NCBI GenBank assembly: GCA_964249735.1
Contig: CAXUDP010000117.1
Span: 1-11,706, forward strand
From: Lichenicola sp964249735
GTDB taxonomy: Bacteria; Pseudomonadota; Alphaproteobacteria; Acetobacterales; Acetobacteraceae
Reading direction: 5' to 3'
Length of the DNA: 11,706 nucleotides
Shown here piece after piece: positions 6,191-11,706 of this stretch (position 1 is the stretch's first letter; the number at the start of each line of letters is the position of its first letter). Position numbers and translations under genes: made by a program. The notes beneath the pieces are model-generated. The model was not told where the DNA came from. It did not search any database and worked only from the letters and a program-made list of their open reading frames with translations.

Positions 6191-6739
6191 ATGCCCGACA
6201 TAACCGGACGCAGGATTGCCGTGCTGGCGACCGACGGGGTCGAAGAGGTGGAGTTGACGGAGCCGGTCGAGGCGTTACGTGCGGCCGGTGCCCACATCAC
6301 CCTGGTGTCGCTCAGGGCCGGGCAGATCCAGGCGATGAACGAGGACGTGAACCCGGCCGGCAAGCATCAGGTCGACCTGGCAGTCGCAGAAGCCGACGCG
6401 GCATCGTTCGACGGCCTGCTGCTGCCGGGCGGCACCACCAATCCCGACAAGCTGCGCCTGGACGAGGATGCGGTCGGCTTCGTGAAGGGCTTCGTGTCGG
6501 CGGCCAAGCCGATCGCCGCCATCTGTCACGGTCCGTGGATGCTGATCAACGCCGGCGGCGTCGTCGGGCGCACCATGACCTCCTGGCCGTCTCTGCAGAT
6601 CGACCTCCGCAATGCCGGAGCGACCTGGGTCGACGAGACCGTGGTCAGGGACGGCAGGCTGGTGACCTCGCGCAACCCGAAGGACCTGCCGGCCTTCTGC
6701 GAGGCGATCGTCATCCTGTTCGGCGAGGCTGCCACATGA
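6191..6739 (+). CDS. DJ-1/PfpI family protein (type 1 glutamine amidotransferase-like, YhbO/PfpI type)
   Basis: A 182-residue single-domain protein of the PfpI/YhbO branch of the DJ-1 superfamily. Family members have been described as intracellular proteases and as glyoxalase- or deglycase-type enzymes protecting against reactive carbonyls; which applies here cannot be told from sequence. Seen: N-terminal RRIAVLATDGVEEVEL (7-22) with the conserved acidic residue in the E18/E19 pair, LLLPGG (76-81), the nucleophile elbow AICHGPWML (110-118) with Cys112 and adjacent His113, GRTMTSWPS (126-134), and the family ending LVTSRNPKDLPAF (157-169). The start is set by a strong Shine-Dalgarno AGGAGGG (6180-6186) just before the ATG at 6191. 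An upstream in-frame TTG at 6158 would add 11 residues ahead of the family N-terminus and is rejected. It sits after the hairpin at 6113-6136, so probably has its own promoter. Its stop is 10 bases from the stop of the convergent Nudix gene. Confidence 0.92.
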   Translation: MPDITGRRIAVLATDGVEEVELTEPVEALRAAGAHITLVSLRAGQIQAMNEDVNPAGKHQVDLAVAEADAASFDGLLLPGGTTNPDKLRLDEDAVGFVKGFVSAAKPIAAICHGPWMLINAGGVVGRTMTSWPSLQIDLRNAGATWVDETVVRDGRLVTSRNPKDLPAFCEAIVILFGEAAT

Positions 6740-6749
6740 CCAGGGCGCC

Positions 6750-7478
6750 TCATCCGTAGTTGCTCATCCAGGATCGCATCAGGATCCGGGCCGAGGGCAG
6801 CAGCATCGGCTCGCTTCCAGACAACAGCCGCGGAACGTCATCGGATGCGACCAGGCGGAGCGAGTCGTATTCATCATTTCCCGCCCCCGTCCGCCGTGCC
6901 TCGATGCTCGCGAAGGGCAGGGACGTCCGGAGCAGGTACCCGATGTCGACGACATGCGTGTCGGCGTGCTCGATCGCCGCGACTGCGCGGATGTCCTCGA
7001 CCTCCGCCAGCTGGAGGCCGAGCTCCTCGTCCAGTTCCGCCAGCAGCTGCCCGGTCAGGTCGATCGACTCCAACCCGTTCCGCATCTCGACATTGCCGGC
7101 CGGCGGCGACTGCCAGAACCCCGGCAGGTAGATCGCCTCGGCATGGCGCCGCCCCAGGATCAGCCCGTCGGCGCACTCGATCAGGCCGTTCACAGCCAGC
7201 GCACGGATCCGCAGCCGGTCGAACAGCTCCGGATGCCGCAGCTGCGCCAGCACGCGCCGGTACTCGGTCCAGTGGCCTTCGATGCGGTCCGGCGCGATCC
7301 TGTCGGCGCAGAACACCCGGCCGTTGAACAGGCCCGGCTGCTCGGCGCGTTCCGCGGTCCAGAGCGAGGCGACCCTCGCCTCCAGATCCGGCGGCAGCTC
7401 CGTCATCGCGCCCTCGACCACAAGCGCGACATCCGCCCGCAGCACGATGCTCGGCCAGCCGGGCTCCGGACCGGCCAT
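6750..7478 (-). CDS. Nudix hydrolase-like protein with divergent Nudix box
   Basis: A 242-residue protein. Nudix enzymes hydrolyse nucleoside diphosphates linked to another moiety; the substrate here is unknown. The N-terminal part (about 11-90) has the PGLFNGRVF block (48-56), which I recall from an alphaproteobacterial Nudix-like family. The fold starts near AVNGLIECADGLILGRR (95-111), followed by YLPGFWQSPPAGNVE (117-131) and the Nudix helix QLLAELDEELGL (144-155). The canonical box (Gx5Ex7REUxEExGU) is degraded: Arg is Ala147 and the upstream Gly/Glu spacing is off, while the metal-binding EE pair (151-152) remains. The ATG at 7478 is 11 bases after the zwf stop, so the two genes are probably one operon with zwf first. 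GGAGGG lies only 1 nt before this ATG, which is too close for a good site; an internal ATG (residue 25) has GAGGG 4 nt upstream and is an alternative start. The open frame continues upstream only as a zwf shadow. Confidence 0.75.
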   Translation of the reverse strand: MAGPEPGWPSIVLRADVALVVEGAMTELPPDLEARVASLWTAERAEQPGLFNGRVFCADRIAPDRIEGHWTEYRRVLAQLRHPELFDRLRIRALAVNGLIECADGLILGRRHAEAIYLPGFWQSPPAGNVEMRNGLESIDLTGQLLAELDEELGLQLAEVEDIRAVAAIEHADTHVVDIGYLLRTSLPFASIEARRTGAGNDEYDSLRLVASDDVPRLLSGSEPMLLPSARILMRSWMSNYG

Positions 7479-7489
7479 ACCCTCCGTGG

Positions 7490-8965
7490 TCAGCCCATCT
7501 GCTCGTGCCAGCCGTGACCGGTGGAGCGGATCAGGGTGCGGGCCGCTTCCGGGCCCCAGGTGCCGGCGCTGTAGTGGTTGAGCGTGCCAGGATGGTTCTT
7601 CCACGCCTTCAGGATCGGCTCGACCCAGGTCCAGGCCGCTTCCACCTCGTCGCGGCGCATGAACAGCACCGGGTCGCCGCGCACCGTATCCATCAGCAGC
7701 CGCTCGTAGGCGTCGGGATAACGCGCGCCGAACGCCTGTTCGAAGGACACGTCGATGTTGGCCGGGCGCAGGTTCATGCCGTCCCCGCCCGGCACCTTGT
7801 TCATCACCGACAGCTGGATGCCCTCTTCCGGCTGCAGCCGGATGATCAGGCGGTTCGCTTCCAGACGGGTCGGGAAGATCGACCACGGCGTTTCCCGGAA
7901 CTGCACCACGATCTCGCTGACCTTGGTCGGCAGGCGCTTACCCGAGCGCAGGTAGAACGGCACCTTGCCCCAGCGCCAGCTGTGCACCTCCGCCTTGATG
8001 GCGATAAAGGTCTCGGTGTCGCTCTGCCGGCCCTCGCCGAGCTCCTCCAGGTAGGCCGGAACGATCTCGTTGCCGACTTGGCCACGCCCGTACTGGCCGC
8101 GCACCGCCACGTGCTGCACGTCGGCCTCGGTGATCGGCTTGAGTGCCCGCAGCACCTTGAGCTTCTCGTTGCGCAGGTCGTCCGCTTCCAGCGAGCCCGG
8201 CGGCTCCATCGCCACCAGGCACATCACCTGCAGCAGGTGGTTCTGGATCATGTCGCGCAGCGCGCCGGAGTTGTCGTAGTAGTCGCCGCGTCCCTCGACG
8301 CCCACGGTCTCGGCCGCGGTGATCTGCACGTGGTCGATCGCGTCCGCGCTCCAGATCCGCTCGAACACCGGGTTGGCGAAGCGCAGCGCGATCAGGTTCT
8401 GCACCGTCTCCTTGCCGAGGTAGTGGTCGATCCGGAAGATCTTCTTCTCGTCGAAGAACCTGCCGACCTGGTCGTTGATGCGTCGCGCCGAGTCGAGGTC
8501 GTGGCCGATCGGCTTCTCCAGCACGATCCGGGCCGCCTCGGTCACCAGCCCCTGCGCCGACAGGTTCTCGCAGATCGGCCCGTACAGCTCCGGCGAGGTA
8601 GCCAGGTAGAACACCCGGATCCTGTCGCGCACTTCGTCGCCAAACAAACGCAGCAGGTTCTCCCAGCTGCTCTCGGCCTCGGCGCCGTTGACGCTGGCGT
8701 AGAACACCATGCCGAGGAACTGCCCGATCAGCGCGTCGTCGAGCGCGTCCGCCTTGACGAAGCGGCGCAGCGCCTTGTCGGCGCGGCCGCGATACTCGTC
8801 GTCCGACAACGGCGACCGCGCGGCGCCGATGATCCGGGAGTCGGACGGGATCTGCTTGTCGCGGAACCGATGATACAGCGCCGGCAGCAGCTTGCGCATG
8901 GTCAGGTCCCCGGTCGCGCCGAAGACGATGTAGTCGAAGCTGTCCACCGTGCTCATCGCTGGCAT
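7490..8965 (-). CDS. zwf: Glucose-6-phosphate 1-dehydrogenase
   Basis: This cytoplasmic enzyme oxidises glucose-6-phosphate to 6-phosphogluconolactone with reduction of NAD(P)+. It is the entry step of the oxidative pentose phosphate and Entner-Doudoroff pathways. The protein has 491 residues, the normal length. Seen: the Rossmann motif GATGDLTMRK (16-25), EKPIG (150-154), the active-site signature RIDHYLGKE (178-186), and DNSGALRDMIQNH (231-243), whose His243 matches the catalytic His of the family. The C-terminus has the expected HYSAGTWGPEAA. The ATG at 8965 is supported by AGGGAGG (8980-8974 on the minus strand) 8 nt upstream; a second in-frame ATG at 8956 is less well spaced. Neither pgl, edd nor gnd is adjacent in the window, so the rest of the pathway is encoded elsewhere. 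The downstream Nudix gene is probably co-transcribed. A promoter candidate lies at 9042-9014. Confidence 0.98.
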   Translation of the reverse strand: MPAMSTVDSFDYIVFGATGDLTMRKLLPALYHRFRDKQIPSDSRIIGAARSPLSDDEYRGRADKALRRFVKADALDDALIGQFLGMVFYASVNGAEAESSWENLLRLFGDEVRDRIRVFYLATSPELYGPICENLSAQGLVTEAARIVLEKPIGHDLDSARRINDQVGRFFDEKKIFRIDHYLGKETVQNLIALRFANPVFERIWSADAIDHVQITAAETVGVEGRGDYYDNSGALRDMIQNHLLQVMCLVAMEPPGSLEADDLRNEKLKVLRALKPITEADVQHVAVRGQYGRGQVGNEIVPAYLEELGEGRQSDTETFIAIKAEVHSWRWGKVPFYLRSGKRLPTKVSEIVVQFRETPWSIFPTRLEANRLIIRLQPEEGIQLSVMNKVPGGDGMNLRPANIDVSFEQAFGARYPDAYERLLMDTVRGDPVLFMRRDEVEAAWTWVEPILKAWKNHPGTLNHYSAGTWGPEAARTLIRSTGHGWHEQMG

Positions 8966-9013
8966 CCTGATCGCCTCCCTGCCGCCCGTCCCGGCGTGAC
9001 GGACCCGGGGGGC

Positions 9014-9042
9014 ATTGTCATTGACCGGGCGCGTCCTGCCAA
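9014..9042 (-). promoter_or_regulatory. Candidate zwf promoter
   Basis: On the minus strand, TTGGCA (9042-9037) and GACAAT (9019-9014) are separated by 17 bases, matching five and four of six consensus positions respectively. The predicted transcription start is about 9007, giving a leader of about 40 nt before the zwf ATG. It lies in the 137-base divergent region shared with gapR. No equally good promoter is seen for gapR: TTGACC at 9021-9026 on the plus strand has no good -10 partner. The two genes may therefore share or compete for this region. Confidence 0.4.
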
Positions 9043-9102
9043 GGTAAGCCCCGCGGCCTTGGCGGTCGATCGGGACCGGTGGCGTGGCGGGGGCGAGAGA
9101 TC

Positions 9103-9405
9103 ATGACGCTGGAAGCGGCGGACCGGGCGGCCGGGCATGACGACGCACCCGCGGACACCGCGGCGAGCGCCGTGGGCGGCATTGCCGCCGACCGGCTGCG
9201 CAGCATCATCGAGCGGGTCGAGCGCCTCGAGGAGGAGCGCAAGGCGCTCGGCTCCGACATCAAGGACATCCTGGCCGAAGCCAAGTCGGCCGGGTTCGAC
9301 GTCAAGGTGATCCGGCAGATCATCCGCATCCGCAAGCAGGAGCCGGCCGATGTCGAGGAGCAGGAAACGCTGCTCGACATCTACCGGCGGGCACTCGGCA
9401 TGTAG
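9103..9405 (+). CDS. gapR: GapR-like nucleoid-associated protein (DUF2312)
   Basis: A 100-residue protein matching the DUF2312/GapR family. In Caulobacter, GapR binds AT-rich, overtwisted DNA ahead of replication forks and transcription, helping topoisomerases; it is conserved in alphaproteobacteria. Residues 1-28 are an acidic, Ala-rich, probably disordered tail, longer than in Caulobacter GapR (89 residues in total). The core begins at ADRLRSIIERVERLEEERKA (29-48), a coiled coil, followed by SDIKDILAEAKSAGFDVKV (51-69) and IRQIIRIRKQE (70-80), the basic segment of the family signature. A short C-terminal helix ending RRALGM follows. The ATG at 9103 has only a weak G-rich/GAGAG ribosome binding site; an in-frame GTG at 9079 would add eight residues that do not look family-like. 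It is divergent from zwf and followed by a small membrane protein gene. Confidence 0.92.
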   Translation: MTLEAADRAAGHDDAPADTAASAVGGIAADRLRSIIERVERLEEERKALGSDIKDILAEAKSAGFDVKVIRQIIRIRKQEPADVEEQETLLDIYRRALGM

Positions 9406-9465
9406 CGTCGCCGCGCACCGTTCTTCGGTCTGGCGGCGGCGATTCGCTTGAGCCTATAGTTGCTT

Positions 9466-9969
9466 GTGCCGTCGACGCTGCCCCTGCCGGACTGGATGCC
9501 GTGGTGGATACAGCTCGCGATCCTGATGGTCGCGATCCTGTTCGGCTTCGCCCTGCTGATGATGCCGTTCGCGGTGTTCGGCCTGAAGAGCCGGCTCGAG
9601 CTGATCGAGGCGCAGCTCGAGGACGTCCATGCCGAGCTGCGCATGCTGGTGACCCGTCTGCCGGAGCCGGCGCGCCGGACCGCACGTCCGGCGGAGCAGG
9701 AGCCGGTGGCGGACGAGATCACGCCGCGTCCGCGGCCGGCGCGTCCCCGTCCGCAGCCGGTTCCGGTGCCGCCGGTGTTGCCGGAAGCGTTGCCGCCCGA
9801 CGTTCCACGTCAATTGCGCGGCAGCGACGACTGGTCGGATGCTTCCCCGTTCGCCAACGAGGCGGTGGCGCCGAGGCGTCCGCTGCGTGCGACGCCGCTG
9901 CGCGACGTCGAGCCGGATCGTGTCTCCCGCAGCCGGTCCGAGCCGACGCTGCGCTGGCCGCCACGCTGA
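9466..9969 (+). CDS. Small single-pass membrane protein with Pro/Arg-rich cytoplasmic tail, function unknown
   Basis: I do not recognise this family. From the GTG at 9466 the protein has 167 residues. It has a hydrophobic segment of about 24 residues (15-38, WIQLAILMVAILFGFALLMM and on) and a charged amphipathic helix, probably a short coiled coil (41-65, KSRLELIEAQLEDVHAEL). A long disordered tail rich in Pro and Arg follows (66-115), then a basic C-terminus with several RP, SR and PR pairs. Lys/Arg directly after the hydrophobic segment predicts the tail in the cytoplasm. The start is uncertain: no Shine-Dalgarno precedes the GTG, an in-frame TTG lies at 9460, and an ATG at 9496 would cut into the N-terminus. 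TATAGT at 9455-9460 could be a -10 box for a leaderless transcript starting near the GTG. It follows gapR by 60 bases and ends 11 bases from the convergent proB stop. Codon use is typical of the window (strong third-position GC), supporting a real gene. Confidence 0.7.
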   Translation: MPSTLPLPDWMPWWIQLAILMVAILFGFALLMMPFAVFGLKSRLELIEAQLEDVHAELRMLVTRLPEPARRTARPAEQEPVADEITPRPRPARPRPQPVPVPPVLPEALPPDVPRQLRGSDDWSDASPFANEAVAPRRPLRATPLRDVEPDRVSRSRSEPTLRWPPR

Positions 9970-9980
9970 TCCGGTGCGGC

Positions 9981-11129
9981 TCAGCCGGACGCCAGCACCA
10001 GGTCGTCGCGATGGATCATCTCGTCGCGGCCGCGCCAGCCGAGCAGGGTCTCGATCGCATCCGAGCGGCGGCCGATGATGCGGAGCGCATCCCCGCTGCC
10101 ATAGGCCGACAACCCCCGCCCGATCCCGACCCTGTCCTCCGAGACCACCAGCACCAGGTCGCCGCGCCCGAAGCTGCCTTCGACCGCCCGCACGCCGGCC
10201 GGAAGCAGCGAGCCGCCGGCGCGCAGCGCCCGGGCCGCGCCGCCGTCGATCACCAGCTGCCCGGACGGCCTGAGGTTGCCGGCGATCCAACGCTTGCGCG
10301 CCGAGCGGCCGTCCGGCACCGGCAGGAACCAGCTGCAGCGCGTTGCCGTGCCCAGAGCCCGGAGCGGGTTCGCGACGCTGCCCAGGCCGATCGCCATGGC
10401 GCAGCCGGCCCGTGTGGCAATGGCGGCCGCCATCAGCTTGGTCCGCATTCCGCCCGACGAGTAGCCCGGCGGAGGGGCGCCGCCCATGGCCTCGATCTCC
10501 GGGGTGAGCGCCGTCACCAGCGGGACGTGCCGCGCGTCCGGATCCTGGCGCGGGTCGGCGGTGTAGAGCCCGTCGATGTCCGACAGCAGCACCAGCTGGT
10601 CGGCACCGATCATCCCGGCCACGCGCGCTGCCAGCTGGTCGTTGTCGCCGAAGCGGATCTCGGCGGTGGCGACCGTGTCGTTCTCGTTGATCACCGGCAC
10701 GCAGCCGAGCCCGAGCAGGGTCGAGAGCGTGGCCCGCGCGTTCAGATAGCGCCGCCGGTCCTCGGTGTCGTCCGGGGTCAGCAGCAGCTGCGCCGCGACC
10801 AGCCCGTGCTCGGACAGGGTGGTGCTCCAGGCCTGCGCCAGCCGGATCTGCCCGACCGCGGCGGCGGCCTGCTTCTCCTCCAGGCGCAGGCTGGGACGGG
10901 TCAGCCCGAGCGCGTGGCGCGCCAGCGCGATCGCGCCGGACGAGACCACGACCACCTCCACGCCGCGCCCCCGCAGGTCGGCGATGTCGGCGGCAACACT
11001 GTCGAGCCATCCCGTGCGCGGCGCGGCGGCCTTCCCATCGACCACCAGCGCGCTGCCGATCTTGACCACCAGCCGCCGGGCCCGGTCGAGCGAGGGCACC
11101 GGGGAGGGAAGGTCGGGAACTTGGCTCAT
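9981..11129 (-). CDS. proB: Glutamate 5-kinase with C-terminal PUA domain
   Basis: It phosphorylates L-glutamate to gamma-glutamyl phosphate with ATP, the first and proline-inhibited step of proline biosynthesis, in the cytoplasm. The protein has 382 residues, usual for the two-domain form. Seen in the amino-acid kinase domain: RLVVKIGSALV (19-29), EVVVVSSGAIALARHAL (58-74), the INENDTV block, RFGDNDQLAA, LLSDIDGLYTADPR and a GGMRTK segment near 240-245. A PUA domain fills about the last 90 residues and ends in DDLVLASG. The ATG at 11129 overlaps the obgE stop as ATGA, indicating an obgE-proB operon with translational coupling. The frame stays open upstream only because it overlaps obgE. proA, often next, is not downstream: the convergent membrane-protein gene occupies that side, so proA must be elsewhere. 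Confidence 0.97.
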   Translation of the reverse strand: MSQVPDLPSPVPSLDRARRLVVKIGSALVVDGKAAAPRTGWLDSVAADIADLRGRGVEVVVVSSGAIALARHALGLTRPSLRLEEKQAAAAVGQIRLAQAWSTTLSEHGLVAAQLLLTPDDTEDRRRYLNARATLSTLLGLGCVPVINENDTVATAEIRFGDNDQLAARVAGMIGADQLVLLSDIDGLYTADPRQDPDARHVPLVTALTPEIEAMGGAPPPGYSSGGMRTKLMAAAIATRAGCAMAIGLGSVANPLRALGTATRCSWFLPVPDGRSARKRWIAGNLRPSGQLVIDGGAARALRAGGSLLPAGVRAVEGSFGRGDLVLVVSEDRVGIGRGLSAYGSGDALRIIGRRSDAIETLLGWRGRDEMIHRDDLVLASG

Positions 11130-11706
11130 CCGGCTGCCCGGCGACCTTCGGTGATTCGGTCCTGCAGCACCCGGAGCGTTTCGGCGAGGTTGCCGTGGGT
11201 GGCGGCCGACAGCGTCAGCACCTTGGCACCTGTCGCCTTTTCCAGCGCGCGTCGTCGCGTGCCGAGCTGCTGCGGCGTCATCGCATCGGTCTTGTTGATC
11301 GCCACGATCTCCGGCTTGTCGGCCAGCCCGCCGCCATAGGCCACCAGCTCCTCGCGCACCGTCCGCCACGCCTCCACCACGTTGCCTGCCGCCCCGTCGA
11401 CCAGATGCAGCAGCACGGCACAGCGCTCGACGTGGCCGAGGAACCGGTCGCCCAACCCGGCGCCCTCGTGCGCGCCCTCGATCAGCCCGGGGATGTCGGC
11501 CAGCACGAACTCCTCGGAGTCGGACAGCCGCACCACGCCGAGCTGCGGGTGCAGGGTGGTGAAGGGATAGTCGGCGATCTTCGGCCGTGCTGCGGAGGCG
11601 ACCGACAGGAAGGTCGACTTGCCGGCGTTGGGCAGGCCGATCAGCCCGGCATCGGCGATCAGCTTGAGCCGCAGCCAGACCCAGCGCTCCTCGCCGGGCC
11701 AGCCCT
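11126..11706 (-). CDS. obgE: GTPase Obg, C-terminal two thirds (5' end outside window)
   Basis: An essential P-loop GTPase associated with late 50S ribosome assembly and stress control. About 192 residues are visible; the N-terminal glycine-rich OBG domain lies beyond the right edge. Reading from 11706, the frame gives GWPGEERWVWLRLKLIADAG, the typical linker into the G domain. It then has the P-loop GLPNAGKST, switch I around YPFTTLHPQLG, DIPGLIEGAHEGAGLG (the Obg-specific G3 region), NKTD (G4) and a TLSAAT G5-like segment. It ends soon after the G domain, without the long acidic C-terminal extension of some Obg proteins, as in many alphaproteobacteria. The stop overlaps the proB start (ATGA). 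In other bacteria rplU-rpmA usually precede obgE, but that side is outside the window. Confidence 0.97.
   Translation of the reverse strand, partial: GWPGEERWVWLRLKLIADAGLIGLPNAGKSTFLSVASAARPKIADYPFTTLHPQLGVVRLSDSEEFVLADIPGLIEGAHEGAGLGDRFLGHVERCAVLLHLVDGAAGNVVEAWRTVREELVAYGGGLADKPEIVAINKTDAMTPQQLGTRRRALEKATGAKVLTLSAATHGNLAETLRVLQDRITEGRRAAG

Noticed and set aside
7479..7886. N-terminal extension of the Nudix gene to 7886
   Set aside because: This part reads an off-frame of the zwf 3' end and is Arg/Pro/Gly-rich without domain character. The family-like sequence begins right after the zwf stop.
9021..9050. gapR promoter with -35 TTGACC at 9021-9026
   Set aside because: The -35 is good, but no acceptable -10 lies 16-18 bases downstream (GGTAAG/GTAAGC/TAAGCC only), so I do not list it as a promoter.
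7505..9106. A 533-codon plus-strand open frame opposite zwf
   Set aside because: It is antisense to a clear glucose-6-phosphate dehydrogenase gene; the composition (His, Arg, Val, Asp-rich) is that of a shadow frame.
9454..11010. A 518-codon minus-strand open frame across proB and the membrane protein gene
   Set aside because: The translation is Arg/Ala/Gly-rich low-complexity typical of an off-frame read in high-GC DNA, and it overlaps proB, which is unmistakable in another frame.

Overview
The window is a GC-rich (by eye close to 70% GC), densely packed chromosomal segment. It suggests an alphaproteobacterium, most likely of the Rhodospirillales/Acetobacteraceae type. The reasons are a GapR (DUF2312) protein, the cysteine-free form of ribosomal protein S4, the obgE-proB junction, and a multi-hairpin intergenic repeat of a kind I associate with that family from memory. 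The genus cannot be fixed from the sequence alone. Most genes are core housekeeping genes; the only clearly accessory-looking gene is a repeat-rich secreted-type protein at 4257-6098.

Layout. Positions 1-2446 on the plus strand carry the 3' two thirds of cysS (cysteinyl-tRNA synthetase), then trmJ (tRNA ribose methyltransferase, start overlapping the cysS stop as ATGA). A strong sigma70-like promoter with a leader of about 166 nt precedes rpsD (ribosomal protein S4). Positions 2449-2573 hold a four-hairpin repeat element that runs into the start of prfC (peptide release factor 3, 2576-4108). An AT-rich spacer then precedes the 613-residue Gly/Ser/Thr-rich beta-repeat protein, which ends at a strong hairpin. 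A DJ-1/PfpI family gene (6191-6739) follows.

From 6750 to 8965 the minus strand carries zwf (glucose-6-phosphate dehydrogenase) followed 11 nt later by a divergent Nudix-type gene, probably one operon. zwf is divergent from gapR (nucleoid protein, plus strand, 9103-9405). gapR is followed by a small single-pass membrane protein with a Pro/Arg-rich tail. The right end is the minus-strand pair obgE (partial, cut by the window edge) and proB (glutamate 5-kinase with PUA domain), coupled by an ATGA overlap. Two convergent gene pairs (6739/6750 and 9969/9981) have only 10-11 nt between stop codons.

Functional picture: translation and tRNA maturation on the left (cysS, trmJ, rpsD, prfC), ribosome-assembly GTPase plus proline synthesis on the right (obgE, proB), NADPH supply in the middle (zwf). 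I see no phage, transposase, CRISPR, toxin-antitoxin or defence genes, and no stretch over 300 bases without a gene. The items most worth a second look are the secreted-type repeat protein, the repeat element that supplies the prfC translation start, and the structured rpsD leader. I do not see a convincing undescribed multi-gene system here.
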